The notes beneath the pieces were generated by a model, which was given only the letters and a program-made list of their open reading frames with translations, did no database searches and was not told where the DNA came from. This document shows positions 22,906-33,905 of a stretch of 64,000 nucleotides of DNA, piece by piece. The position numbers and the translations under genes are program-made. Origin of the DNA: Labia minor (Eukaryota > Arthropoda > Insecta > Dermaptera > Spongiphoridae). The DNA lies in the NCBI GenBank assembly GCA_963082975.1, contig OY720345.1:12426491-12490490 (forward strand), in the 5' to 3' direction. The first letter of the stretch is position 1. Every line of letters begins with the position of its first letter.

Positions 22906-23674
22906 AGAAACGAAAATTTTATCCTTTAGTCGACTATAAAAATGAAAAAAACGTGTTTGATAAAACTAAAATTCAAGTGACTGCATACTAAGTAATATTG
23001 CTTGCAAAAAACAAAAAAAAATTATTACCTTATAAATTTCTAAGGTTTTATTGTAGAATATTGATTTATTTAAAATTAAACTATTTATTAAATAGTTTTT
23101 GAAATGAAAAATCAATCTGTCGTGGTGTTATCTTTGAGAAAACTCAATTTTTAATGCATTATTTTTTTCTTAAACAATATCATATTTAAATATATATTAT
23201 CTATTGAACTGTCACAAGTATAAAAATATGATCGATTATAAGTCCATAATTTTGACATTTTTACAAAGCTATCTCTGTATATGTTAGTGTGCTTATATAA
23301 TTTCCATTTCATAATAAATGAAAAGATATCCATAACTAAAATGATTTAAAAAATTAATTCCTTTGACATGAAGAGATCAGATTAAAAATAGATAAATAAA
23401 TAAGCAAGAGACATGTGGAGACTAATTTATCTTTCCATTTTTTTTTTTTATTTTTTTTTTTAAGTTAAGCTACCTTCGCTAACACTTTCAGGTCTAATTT
23501 TTCAATGCTTTTAAGAAAATTCTAAACTAAAATTTTAATAAAATATATTTAAGTATATTATAAAAATTTTCAAAATCTCAATAAAAATTTAAATAATAAA
23601 CTTTATAAATTAGACAAGTAAATCAGAATAATCATAACACATGCATGATAATAATAAATTAATTTTTTTTTAAA
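22906..23674. other. AT-rich stretch, nothing recognised
   Basis: Low-complexity sequence. The minus-strand 60-codon frame at 23151-23333 has no recognisable domain. Confidence 0.5.
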
Positions 23675-24156
23675 GGTTCCTAAATAATTTTCACTAAAGT
23701 TAAGAAAAATGTGTGTGTGTGTGTGTATGTGTGTAGACAAGCTTACGCAAAAACGGTTTGAGCTAGAATGATGAAATTTGGTATACGGGCATTATTCAAA
23801 ATTCGTATTTTTCTATCAACTTTTGAGAAATGAAGCTCCACCTACCACGTTTTGATTTTTTTTCCTCTAAAGTGACCGTAAAAATAAATAAATAAGATTG
23901 ATAGTTTTTCATATGATTAAAAATTGTATAAAACTGATATATATAAATTTTCAGCTTGATTGAATCGCTGAAAGTACCAGAATTAATTTTTTAACACTGC
24001 AAATCTCACTCGCCAACAAGTGACGTGGTGCCATCAACAAAGAGCCAAACAAGCGCTGGTTTAATAAATATTATTTATTAATTTTAATTTATAATTAAAT
24101 AAATTTAATTTAAATCCAATTCAAATTTGCGAGATAGTCGAGTGGAGACACTCCAG
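23675..24156 (-). mobile_element. HelA Helitron-like element, copy 3
   Basis: Reverse orientation relative to copy 2: (GT)n, ACGCAAAAACGGTTTGAGCT, GATGAAATTTGGTATACGGG, and ending GTCGAGTGGAGACACTCCAG. Non-coding. Confidence 0.7.
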
Positions 24157-24330
24157 CTTATTTTTTCTTTATTAAATATTTTAAAATTTCAAATAATTTA
24201 ATAAAATACAATTTTTTAAAAGTATAATTCTAGATAATTTATTTATTTATTGTTGTAATTTTATGTAAATATATCAATTCCAAATTTGAAATGAATTAAT
24301 CTAAGAAAACTGATTATTTTTTTTTTTTAA

Positions 24331-24625
24331 TTTTCTAGAAGCATTGACAATCTTGAAAGGAATTTAGGTTAGTTCGTTTGGGTTCGGTATGGTTAGCAAT
24401 GTAAGATGAACGAACCAACGAATGCAGCCTTTTATTTTTTGTCGGCCCCTGCTGGGGCCCTATCACCCCCTCACTCCCCCTCACTCACTCTTTTTCTCAA
24501 TGGTCATTTCCACTTGAGCCTCGTTGCACACCCAAGCCAAATTAGCGTTTGAAACTGATCTCATCTCTCTTTACTCTCTCCAACTCACTCTCTCGCTCTC
24601 TGCTATACTCTTCTCTTTGTGGCTT
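24331..24625. other. Non-repetitive island
   Basis: Contains CATTGACAATCTTG (SOX-like core), GGTTCGTTGG-type palindromic stretches and a CT-rich tract. A 64-codon plus frame has no domain. A (TA)n run follows at 24689-24703. Candidate regulatory element. Confidence 0.3.
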
Positions 24626-24719
24626 TATATAAACACTTACACAGCCTTAAAACTCAAGTCCAAAAAAAGACATACGATTTATTACAGATATATATATATA
24701 TATAAGTCGTCAACTTGAC

Positions 24720-25272
24720 ATGAGCTCATGAAATAATTAAATGATAAACATCAATGCGGATTTAATCAACAAAATAACATTTTTTATTTATGAATCAGTA
24801 TTTAAAAGATCATTCAAATTGTATTTCGAACTAATATTTCATAGTTATAATCAGTTGTGTATAAGTACTATAGTTTAATTGATAAATAAAAAATAATTAA
24901 ACTATTTAAATCCATATAACTTAATTAAAGGATCTAAATTTAAAAAAAAAATAATAATTGGAATAATTATTTAAAATAACTTACTTAGGCAACGATTATT
25001 TTTTTAATTATTTATTATATTAATAATTTATTTAGATTAATTAATTTATTTTCATTAAATATCTTTTGTATTACAAACAAATGATGTTTGTTGTGATTTG
25101 TTAAAGGAAAAAAAAATGTTGTAGGCTAATGTGGTATACTCCATTTGTTTATCATTAGATTCTTATCATATATCAGTGATATACTCACATAGGACATCCA
25201 TTACAGTCAAATAAGAAACAGTAGTTGATTTCTATTTCCCACGGGATAATTTTTCAATTAATTGCATCACAT
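24720..25272. other. AT-rich stretch, nothing recognised
   Basis: No supported feature. Confidence 0.5.
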
Positions 25273-25287
25273 TTTATGTTGTTTTTA

Positions 25288-25571
25288 AGGCGCCAAAGGG
25301 TGAGAGGATAACATAGTTGGATCCCATTCTCGTGGTCCCGGGATCAAGTCCCGGGCCTGGCAAGGGAATTTCACTAGCTGGGGTCTATGGAACGGAGTCA
25401 ACCCAGCCTCCGGGATCAACATTGGGAAGCTATTTGATAAAAAGTAGCGCCACCGATCAAGAAAATCAAGATAAAGGTTGATAGGACCCGTTCTACTGAT
25501 CATAGGACACCTCATTCATATAACCGACTTGATAGGCGTTGTCCTTGCGTAGGACGTAGTGAGAGGTTTTT
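25288..25571 (+). mobile_element. SineB tRNA-derived SINE, full length, perfect target duplication
   Basis: Flanked by a perfect 15-base duplication TTTATGTTGTTTTTA (25273-25287 and 25572-25586). Head GGCGCCAAAGGGTGAGAGG, B-box region GGGATCAAGTCCCGGGCCTG, body AGTCAACCCAGCCTCCGGGA and tail CGTAGGACGTAGTGAGAGG ending in a T-run. Such tRNA-headed SINEs are copied by a partner LINE. The intact flanks indicate a young insertion. Confidence 0.92.
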
Positions 25572-25586
25572 TTTATGTTGTTTTTA

Positions 25587-26105
25587 GTTGCAGAAATTCA
25601 AATTTCCTATTAGATTGAAGAGTTCTTGTAAATAGTCAATTTTATTTATTATCTATTATTTTAATAAATAAATATCTTAATTTAATTATATTATTTTAAA
25701 GAATAAATTTATATAAATGTATCAAATAAACAAAAAAAAAACCTAATTATAATTTGTTTATTTTTATTATAATTAAAATCTAGAAAAATAATTACAATTG
25801 TATGTTTAGCTACCAAATAGGATGAATATCAGAGAAAAAAAATTGAAAACAAAAAATAGAATATGTATTATTAGAATAGCTTATAGATATTTTACTTGAT
25901 TAGATGTTAAATATTTGTAAGTTTCAAAGTAAAAAAATATAAATGGGGTTGTGATCGATTTTATAATAAGTTGATTGTACATATAAATTCAATTCTAATC
26001 TATTTTTTGAATTTTTTTTTTTTTAATCAAATGACAATTATCATATTTTAACTTATCTATAATAACTATATACATAAATATTAGTATAAGTATATAACTA
26101 TTATA
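25587..26105. other. AT-rich stretch, nothing recognised
   Basis: No supported feature. Confidence 0.5.
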
Positions 26106-26400
26106 TTGAAAAGTAAAAAAAAAGCGAGAACGTTAACAAGTGATCGTGGGAATTGATAAGATCACCTGGGCCTCATACCGATAGGTGTGATTGAACCCCC
26201 TTCCTCTCACCCCCTTACACCTTTGGTAAGCAAGTGTATATACACTTTAATCAATAGATCGTTTATAAAATCTTATCATCGTAGGGAGAGTGAAAAAATA
26301 ACCCTCTTTTTTAGCACAAAACCTTACATTGAAAACGAGGAGCGAAAGAGAAAAAATTATAAATATTCAATCAACCCCTCTCATTCTTCTTATTATTAAG
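26106..26400. other. Non-repetitive island near exon 2
   Basis: GAACGTTAACAAGTGATCG, TTGATAAGATCACCTGG (GATA plus E-box) and GCCTCATACCGATAGG. Lies 0.8-1.1 kb downstream of the exon 2 donor, inside intron 2. Composition suggests a regulatory element. Confidence 0.3.
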
Positions 26401-27207
26401 TGTTGTATGTCTATAACCTCTAATATCTTCTTATCAATATATTTAAACAAATTTTTATGTTTTCAATTCATGAAAATTTTCAATTCTTGAGGTCAAAACG
26501 ACACATTTTGTCAATATTTTTTTTTCAGAGCGTTTCTATCTCTGTATTTTAAATAATCATTTTTTCCTCTCCCCCACATACCCTCCTAATACTACAAACA
26601 CCACTATAGATAATCCACTTACTTTAATACTATCTCAAATACTCTTAAAGATAAGCGACCATGAACCTTAAAATTTTAAAAGTAATAGAAATTTTTTCAA
26701 TTTCATTGTGTAAATACAGTGGTTTAGAGTACAAATAAATTTCTCTCTATTGTCAAAAACATGCGTTCACTAAAATATTATTTTCAAATTGTCAGATATA
26801 ATAAGTAATATTGACTGCATACCAACATCATGTAATATTTTTTCGTCAAGTTTTTGTACAGAATAAGTGACATTTGCTAGAAATTTTCAATTGATTTTTA
26901 ATTTAATGTTTATCGAAGCTTATGGTGAGTATGCTTTTAAGGAGAGAAGTTGTCATGAGTAGTTTCAATAAAATTTTAATTACCAGTATATTGTAATTAA
27001 AAATATATATTTTAAAATCTAAATTGTTTCTCATTCATTTATTTTAATTATGTGATTTTATTTATTTATTTATTTATTTATTATATTTAAAAGAAATAAA
27101 AAAATTCTTAGAATATGTTAAAAGTGAAATGTACTTATTTAATAATAAATTATTATTGACCAGAACGAAAAGCAACTTTTTTTTATATGTTTATAGACTA
27201 AACTGAC
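26401..27207. other. Intron 2, exon-proximal, AT-rich
   Basis: Small CT-rich piece at 26565-26600, otherwise AT-rich with no recognisable element. Confidence 0.5.
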
Positions 27208-27354
27208 CTCCATAGTTTTCCAAGTGTTTTGCTAAGCTCGGCGTTATGTAGCTGAGGGTATTGGTCGGCGAGTTTCCGTCGGGCGGCTTGCGCCCACACC
27301 ATAAAAGCGTTCATCGGCCGTTTTACGTGCACTTTCTGTTTGTCTGACGAACCC
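27208..27354 (-). CDS. SoxE: SoxE transcription factor, exon 2 (first half of HMG box)
   Basis: Seen: after the acceptor TTTACAG (minus strand) comes G GGT TCG..., which completes the split Lys codon of exon 1 (phase 2). The exon encodes GSSDKQKV, then [20 protein letters not shown] and [20 protein letters not shown], and ends AG before the donor GTCAGT. Known: [25 protein letters not shown] is diagnostic for group E HMG boxes, and an intron after GKLWR is the conserved SoxE intron inside the HMG box. The minor-groove contact residues (RPMNAFMVW) and helix 1-2 residues are all present. The second half of the HMG box (roughly 40 residues, ending in a YKYQPRRRK-like motif) must lie in a further exon. 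I did not find it between 1 and 27207. Nothing in the exon looks damaged. Confidence 0.96.
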
Positions 27355-28080
27355 CTGTAAATCATATCAATCTTATAATTTATAACATAATTAAACCAAA
27401 AATGAACGATCCACCCACACACACACACACACGCATATGACAAAAAATCAAATTTCATATTAAAAATCAATTTTAATATTGAAAATCATTTAATTTTTCA
27501 AAAAAGTTAAATTTATATATATATACATACACTAATTTAAATCTAGAATATATAGAATATTTGTAGAATTAAATACTAAATAATCTATAAAATTTGAATA
27601 GAAATTTTAGTTATTTATTAGCCAATAATAATTAAAAAATCTCCAAGTTAAATTTAAGTTATTCTTTAATAAATTTATTTCAATAATATTGAATTTAATA
27701 AAAGTTTTCAAGAGTATAAGGACTTGATTAGTATAATGAACGATTATATATTTATAAAGTTAGTTACGATTTATTATACCCTTTAGCTAAAATCTTATTT
27801 GTAATATTTTTTCAACACATAAATATACTTATATTTGAAATATCGTTATGTTACATTGTACATATTGTATGTTAAATATTTATGAATTTATCACATGGAT
27901 ATTTTTCAATTTTTTATATATATTTTTGAATTTTTTTTTTTATTAATTTGCGAATCCACTATTTTTCTATTATATAACATATATCATAAAATTAGAATAA
28001 AAAAAATGTATTTATTTAGAAATTTAATCTGCTTGTTATAAATGTTTATTCTTTCAAGTACTTGAAAATATCTATAACAT

Positions 28081-28121
28081 GGCTGACGTTTCGCAGTAGT
28101 GCCAAGTACATCTTCAGACAG
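28081..28121 (-). ncRNA. Hammerhead-like core motif (possible Penelope-type relic)
   Basis: The minus strand, which is the SoxE transcript sense, reads CTGAAGATG, then 14 bases, then CGAAACGTC. This resembles the CUGANGA ... GAAA core of hammerhead ribozymes that Penelope-like elements carry in their terminal repeats. Stem II is weak and stems I and III are not demonstrable, so activity is doubtful. Confidence 0.3.
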
Positions 28122-28129
28122 GCACTTAT

Positions 28130-28366
28130 TGCTGAGATTTTTATTTTATTTTATTTTTTTTTTTAATTTTTTCTCTCTTATGAACTTAGCAGAAGTTTTA
28201 CTTTTGACATTGATTTTTTCGAGGGCTCTGACTGGCCCTTTTTGGGTCATGCCGCTGCTCATTAACTGGAAGCAGAGCTGCCGGCACAATGCAAACAAAG
28301 AGAGGTCCAGGGCCCGAGGGGGAATGGACGAGTGTGGGTATCATCTGTTTCTAGACAGGTTCTAAT
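28130..28366. promoter_or_regulatory. Intron 1 island with SOX-POU-SOX composite
   Basis: A 230-base G+C-rich, non-repetitive island 0.8-1 kb upstream of exon 2. At 28285-28300 it reads CACAATGCAAACAAAG, in which ACAAT (SOX), ATGCAAA (POU) and AACAAAG (SOX/TCF) overlap. Other dense sequence includes CTGACTGGCCC and CATGCCGCTGCTCATTAAC. Function is inferred from motif content and position. Confidence 0.4.
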
Positions 28367-30546
28367 CTTTCTTCAACTATTACTACTATGATTTTAAGAT
28401 AAAAAATAATAAATTATTTCAAATCTATTTATTATTAATTAATTAAATTTAATCAAGATTGAAGTGAAATCTAAATAAAAATACTGAAATAGGTCTGTTT
28501 ATGTTGTAAAATTGTAATTTAAATCAGGTTGGTTAATAAACATTAAATTAAATGAATTTAATGAAATTTGATGCTAATATTGGTAATTATATAAGTATAA
28601 AATTAATTAATATTGTTCATTGGTAATATAAATAAACATTATTTATTTAATTGATATAAAAAAAATCATTTATCGAGAAAATAATAAATGTTCATAAAAG
28701 AAGCTACAAGAAATTAAAGAGAAAATACCCAGCAAATGGAAGAGATGTATATGTATCTGTGTGAATCTAACCCCATTGCAGATTTTATTAGTTAATTGTA
28801 TAAAGGTTAGTGGACAATAAACATTAATTGAACAAAATATTATTAAGAAAAATATAAGTGTTTAATATTTGTGAATTTCTATTAATTTCAATTGTAAAAA
28901 TACAACTAATTAAGTTATGTTATATTTAAAATTATATTATTAAATGTTATTTAAGAAAATTTATAAACATATTAAAATATTTGTTATTTCGATTAAAAAT
29001 TTTAAACTATTCATACTTTATTTAAACATTAAATTACAGCCTACATATAAATAAAAAAAGAGCAAAATAAAGATGAGTGAAATTAACATTGGTCCTTCGA
29101 GCCGGAATGTTTATATATTTAATTAATTTAAATGAATTTAATTTAGATTTTATTTATAACTACAATATATGTATATTTTATAAATTATAAATATTTTTTT
29201 TTTAATTTTGAAATTATATTTTCTTCAATCTCATTCATTTATTAAAAAACATATCAAATTTATCAAAAATATCAAATATATAATTAAATGAATTTTTGAA
29301 TTAAGGGATTCAGAAATTAATTTAAATGAACCAACAATTAATGTAAAAAAATTTTAAAAATAAAAAAATAAAACAAAACTTGAATTTGAATTCATTCGGG
29401 AAAACCGTTTAGAATCCAAAGCTCTCGCCCTGATAAGCAAACAAAAATCATTGTAAAACAAAACAAAAATATCAAATACTATTATAGTATATATAACATG
29501 TTTTTTAACATATAAAAAAGTCATTCAATTTAGTTTTTATTGTCTTAAATCTTACATGTCAAATATTAAAAACAAATAATTAAAATTATTATATTACATT
29601 ATTAATAATAATAATAATAACACAATAACAATGGAATAGAAGAGATTAGTTTATATGAACAAGCTGTTTATGAAAAAAGTTATGAGAAACGTTAATAAGA
29701 AATTTAAGAACAATAAAGTTGAGGGAATAAATAGAATCCCTGTAGAAGAGTAATTAAATAAATTCAAAATAAATTTATATAAAATATGCATAACTTTAAT
29801 GGAAAACTTTTTAAAATTTTAAATTTTACAAAATATTCCATAAAAATTAGTACGCTTGAGGAAAGTTAAAGAATGGTTAGATGGATTAAATAATGAAATA
29901 TAAATTTCATAATGGCTTAAAACAATGAGATAACGTTATCACGAAATTTTAGATTAATCAAATATTTGAATATTTAGAATACTTATATGACAATTGAATA
30001 AATAATATTTTATAGATTTTATTATGCGATAATGTTGATTTTATATTGAATTATATTTATCGGAATTTAATTTAAATTTCATAAAAATAAAATGGTTTTC
30101 ATTAAAATATTTTCAATTTTTAAAATTCATATTATATATTGTATTTAAAAAAAAACAACTGTTTTATTATTGTAAATTTAATATAGAATTATAATTAAAT
30201 CAATCAAATTTTATTCAGAATATATAATTGTACAATAATAATATTATAAAAATTCATACATCAGGTAAACAAATTTGATAATATATATATTATATTTATT
30301 ATTAAATAAAATCTTAATGATATCCAAGAATGAATTTATATAAGTATAAAAATACTAATTTATTAATGAAATGATAATGAGTAGTCATGATATTAATAAT
30401 TATAATATTAATAAATATTTAATGAAAATAAAAATAAATAAAAAACTATTAAGAATAAATTAAGGAATCTCTCTATTTATTAATTTCATTTCTTTAAATA
30501 AAATAAAAAAAAATAATAGTGGAGTAAAATATATAAAAGATTATAT
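28367..30546. other. 2.2 kb AT-rich stretch, nothing recognised
   Basis: Continuous AT-rich sequence of intron 1. A short GGTCCTTCGAGCCGG at 29092-29106 stands out by composition but has no recognisable context. Confidence 0.5.
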
Positions 30547-31083
30547 TAAAGTACCTGGTTCACCGAGCTTTTACTTACTTTAAAAAAATTAATCCTTGTG
30601 AACTATGAATATTTAAGATTAAGTTTAAGTATTTAAAATAAATAAACGACAAAATATATGAAACAATTTAAATAATTTAAAAGAACATAAATTAAAAATA
30701 AATAGTCATAAAACATACAGCCCTTAAACGTACGTATTAACGCAGTGAAAGACAGAAAAGTATGACCTGTGGATATAACATAATATACGATATATTTCGT
30801 AATTTGATTACAAAATATTATTAAAATAAATATTTTTAATTTTATTTTATTTAAGGAAGCGCTGTCCATTTTATTATTATTATTATTATTATTATTAAAA
30901 TTCACATTTTAAATTAAGAAAAAACTAACAAAGATGATTTTTCCCAAGGCTGAAACTAATACAGATCGATTTTTCTTTATAAAAAATGTCTATGGTGTGA
31001 ATTTCAAACAATATCCTTAGTGCGTTTTAATAATTCAAAAATACAAATATATATATAATTTTTGCTAGTATAATAAGAAAAGA
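30547..31083 (-). mobile_element. HelC Helitron-like element, copy 3
   Basis: Minus strand starts A|TCTTTTCTTATTATACTAGC at 31083 and ends GGTGAACCAGGTACTTTAA. It carries CTTTCACTGCGTTAATACGT and an expanded (ATT)n at 30870-30897. Non-coding; open frames over it are chance. Confidence 0.7.
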
Positions 31084-31206
31084 TAATTATATATATATAT
31101 ATATATATGTCATTTTTTTAAAAAAAAGCATTTGCTAAATCTATATTTGTTGCACGTTTATATAAGTTAAATGAGATAAAAAAAATGGTGTAAAAGGTGT
31201 TAATAG

Positions 31207-31323
31207 TTAAGTGTGTGTTCCCGCGGTTTCTCCATCCAATATCTGGACAATCCATTCACTGTCCTGAAGACTAATTGGCACTAAATGTTGTCCAGCTAAC
31301 CATTTAACAGATTGGATGGACAT
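31207..31323 (-). CDS. 38-codon small open frame in a structured island (uncertain)
   Basis: I do not recognise it. The minus strand has ATG TCC ATC CAA at 31323 and TAA at 31207. The middle reads LVPISLQDSEWIVQILDGE, a more protein-like composition than surrounding AT-rich frames. The same DNA forms a nested inverted repeat: CCATCCAAT/ATTGGATGG outside, TGGACAA/TTGTCCA inside (31222-31320). Sense strand equals SoxE. It could be a small peptide, part of an alternative exon, a structured RNA or a relic of a repeat. Confidence 0.25.
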   Translation of the reverse strand: MSIQSVKWLAGQHLVPISLQDSEWIVQILDGETAGTHT

Positions 31324-31345
31324 CGATAATGAAAAGTAAAAAAAA

Positions 31346-31890
31346 AAAATTTCCAATTTTCATGGTTTGTTTTCATGTTAAGGTATTCAAAGATGAGAAA
31401 AATAAATAAAGAATTTAATATGATTGTATATATTGGAATAGATGAAGTTTGTAAGGGTGATAGGGGAAATGGAAAGACGAAGATCGGGGATAAGGAAGAA
31501 ACAGGAAAAGTGTATCTTCTTCCTCTCTCTTTCTCACTTCTTATTTCACTAGAATTTTTCTAATAAAACAAATAAATAAATCAAGATAACCTATATTTTT
31601 TTGCTGTTTTAATATTTAAATAGATAATCATTATTTATTTTATTTATTTCTTCCCCACCCTCCACCCCTCCTCCCTAAAACCCTCACACAGACACAATTA
31701 TCAACAAAAATCCATTTATATATAAATATATACAAGATCCTTAAAATATCTTTAAAAAAATAGTTATAATATTATTTTTAGTTTTTTTGTTTAACTACAT
31801 AACTATAACTATTAAATTTTTTTTAAAATATCTCTATTTTATTAACTAAAATTAAATTTAAAAATATATATAAAATTTTTTTGAAAAATT
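31346..31890. other. AT-rich stretch with purine-rich piece
   Basis: A purine-rich segment at 31440-31515 and a C-rich piece at 31655-31695. The 62-codon frame here has no domain. Confidence 0.4.
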
Positions 31891-31903
31891 CTGTTGCCAT
31901 ATC

Positions 31904-31970
31904 ATTAGAATCTTGTCTCAGCTTAGAAGTATAAAATCTTCTAATGATGGTATAACAACCGAAATGCGCA
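31904..31970 (+). ncRNA. Hairpin with hammerhead-like core motif
   Basis: ATCATTAGAA (31904-31913) pairs perfectly with TTCTAATGAT (31940-31949). The plus strand continues CTAATGATGG, loop, CAACCGAAATGCGC, which again resembles CUGAUGA-stem II-GAAA (GGT/ACC stem). Stem III cannot be paired, so it is a degenerate match at best. Confidence 0.25.
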
Positions 31971-31999
31971 TATAGGAAATATTTCAATCATCTTGAACC

Positions 32000-32240
32000 T
32001 TCAATAAAATATTCATACAATATTTTGGTTCATATTAATAAGTTTAATTTTAGTTTTATATAAAAATATTAAAATCTCTCAATAGATGCCTACAATTAAA
32101 TCTATTATTTTGGTGATGGTTTACTTAAGGATAATATTAAATAAATTATAAAAAAGTAAAAAAAAATATATACTTTTTGAATAGAAAAATTTAATTTATT
32201 TGTTTTATATTCACAATATATTTATTTATTTCATTTGATA
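32000..32240. other. AT-rich stretch, nothing recognised
   Basis: No supported feature. Confidence 0.5.
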
Positions 32241-32520
32241 CTTATCCAAATTTGTTTCAGGGTCTAATGAATTTTTGACCTTTCAGCATTAAGTAAGCGG
32301 ATATCTTGACTTAATCCTGTTTCTGTAGTAGTAGTATATATATATATATAGTATATATTTGGAAGATATGATAGGGTCAGAATTGACCAGAAAGATAGAC
32401 AGAGATAGAAAGAAGAGATTTCGTGGAATTATGAAGATAGCCCAACCACTTGGCCATTTCCCGTTCCCCCCACCCCTCCCCATACTTCTTCTCTCCTTTA
32501 CCCTTCAATTCTTATCACTA
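32241..32520. other. Non-repetitive island
   Basis: GGATATCTTGACTTAATCC, a (TA)n at 32337-32350, GATAGACAGAGATAGAAAG and GCCCAACCACTTGGCCATTTC. The minus frame of 64 codons over it has no domain. Candidate regulatory element. Confidence 0.25.
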
Positions 32521-33060
32521 TAAAAATATAAAACGAAAAATTTAAATGATAATAAATGAATATTATAACAATATTATAAAATTAAACATAAATAAACATT
32601 ATTAAGAAAAAAGTAATACCTATTAAAAAAACACATTATTTAGAATAATTATTAAAAATGAGTATTCCTAAATATTAATAATATTATTTATTAATTTTAC
32701 TTTGTTCATTACTAGATATTTTTATAAATATTAAAATTATGCATAAAATTTCAAATAAAAATAATTTTTTTAATTGTATGTACATTATATATTTTATTTG
32801 ATATTCATAGTCAATATGGCCTTATATCTTTAAAATTAGTGTAAATTGAAATTAATAAATAAATATTTGTTACTATGTTAAAATTTTTCTTATTTGATTA
32901 TTAAGTATATTAAGTAAATTATAAAAATTATATTGTTTACAATAATCTAATATTCGTCATGTTTATTTTAAGAGATAATTTATTTATAATTATTTTATTG
33001 ATTAATATCATTATTAGGTAAGAATTTAATAAACAAAAAAATATAATTATATAATTATTA
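32521..33060. other. AT-rich stretch, nothing recognised
   Basis: No supported feature. Confidence 0.5.
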
Positions 33061-33071
33061 TATAATAATAA

Positions 33072-33281
33072 AAGGTCCCACAGGGTGAGAAGTTAGCGTA
33101 GCTGCCTCACATTTTCGTGGTGCAGGCCCGGCAAAATTGAGAAAGCTACTTGATAGCGCCTCCGATCAAGAAAATCAAGGTAAAGATTGATAGGGCCCGT
33201 TCTACTGATCATAGGACACCTCATCATTTGTATAACTGACTTGATAGAAGTTGTTCTTACCTAGGAAAAGTCACAGTCTTT

Positions 33282-33284
<3 letters not shown>
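33072..33284 (+). mobile_element. SineB copy with internal deletion
   Basis: Head GGTCCCACAGGGTGAGAAG, then a junction GGTGCAGGCCCGGCAAAATT where the B-box region and part of the body are lost, then GCGCCTCCGATCAAG and the family 3' part. Flanks share TTATATAATAATAA, consistent with a target duplication, and an (AAT)n run follows at 33288-33316. Confidence 0.8.
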
Positions 33285-33317
<33 letters not shown>

Positions 33318-33654
33318 TAATAATAATTTAATAATTATATTCATTTTATTTTAGAATTACATATTTTTTATTTTTGTATGTTTCAGTCTATTTATGGTAT
33401 TAATGGTTGAATTTTTTTTTAAAATTGTTAAAATTCTATTGTTGCTTAAATGAAAACTACTATAGTATACGGATAATCACAAATTGATACCAAATTAAAT
33501 TTTTAGACAGTTTAAACAAAAGTCATTTCAACTTTAATATTATAAGTAAATTCTGTAAATATTTATTTATAGCTGTTTTTGGATGTTTTGTTTTGTTTTA
33601 TTTTGTATACTATTTTTATGATGAATTGATTACAAAGAAGGGAAATTTGATTTT

Positions 33655-33905
33655 AAAATAGCCCGATGAAGGAATTAAGAAATAAGTATGTTTGGTGGAG
33701 GAGGAGGAGGACGGGGTGGAGGAATTTTCATCGTAGATGACGTCGGCGTCACGTCCGGTCCGATGGTGTTTCCCTGGCCTCTGTTTACATTCCCGTTTAC
33801 GTTCCCTGGCGCCACCGAAACCCTCCTCCTACTCCCCTTCTACCTCCCAAACCACCATCAGTCTTACCTCACTCTTTCTCTCTCTCTCTCTCTTAAAAGC
33901 ATGCT
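33655..33905. other. G+C-rich island with CRE and Fox-like sites
   Basis: GATGACGTCGGCGTCACGTC (two back-to-back CRE-like sites), TCTGTTTACATTCCC and CCCGTTTACGTTCCC (Fox-like TGTTTAC), CTGGCGCCACC and a CT-rich end. Two overlapping plus frames (88 and 80 codons) look non-coding. Strong candidate regulatory element in intron 1. Confidence 0.35.

Larger units (their letters stand above)
1..27207 (-). other. SoxE: SoxE intron 2 (5' part, open at the window edge)
   Basis: Everything left of exon 2 is inferred to be intron 2, because the HMG box is incomplete at the donor and no matching exon was seen. Its length is therefore at least 27,207 bases. Confidence would fall if a short third exon has been overlooked. 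The islands between the repeats were read on the minus strand and none gave the expected NESEKRPF or YKYQPRRRK motif. Confidence 0.7.

Noticed and set aside
1-27207. SoxE third exon (second HMG half)
   Set aside because: Minus-strand islands were read for NESEKRPF and YKYQPRRRK-like coding and none was found.
29092-29106. GGTCCTTCGAGCCGG as a possible LTR-element remnant
   Set aside because: Too short, and nothing else of such an element is visible around it.
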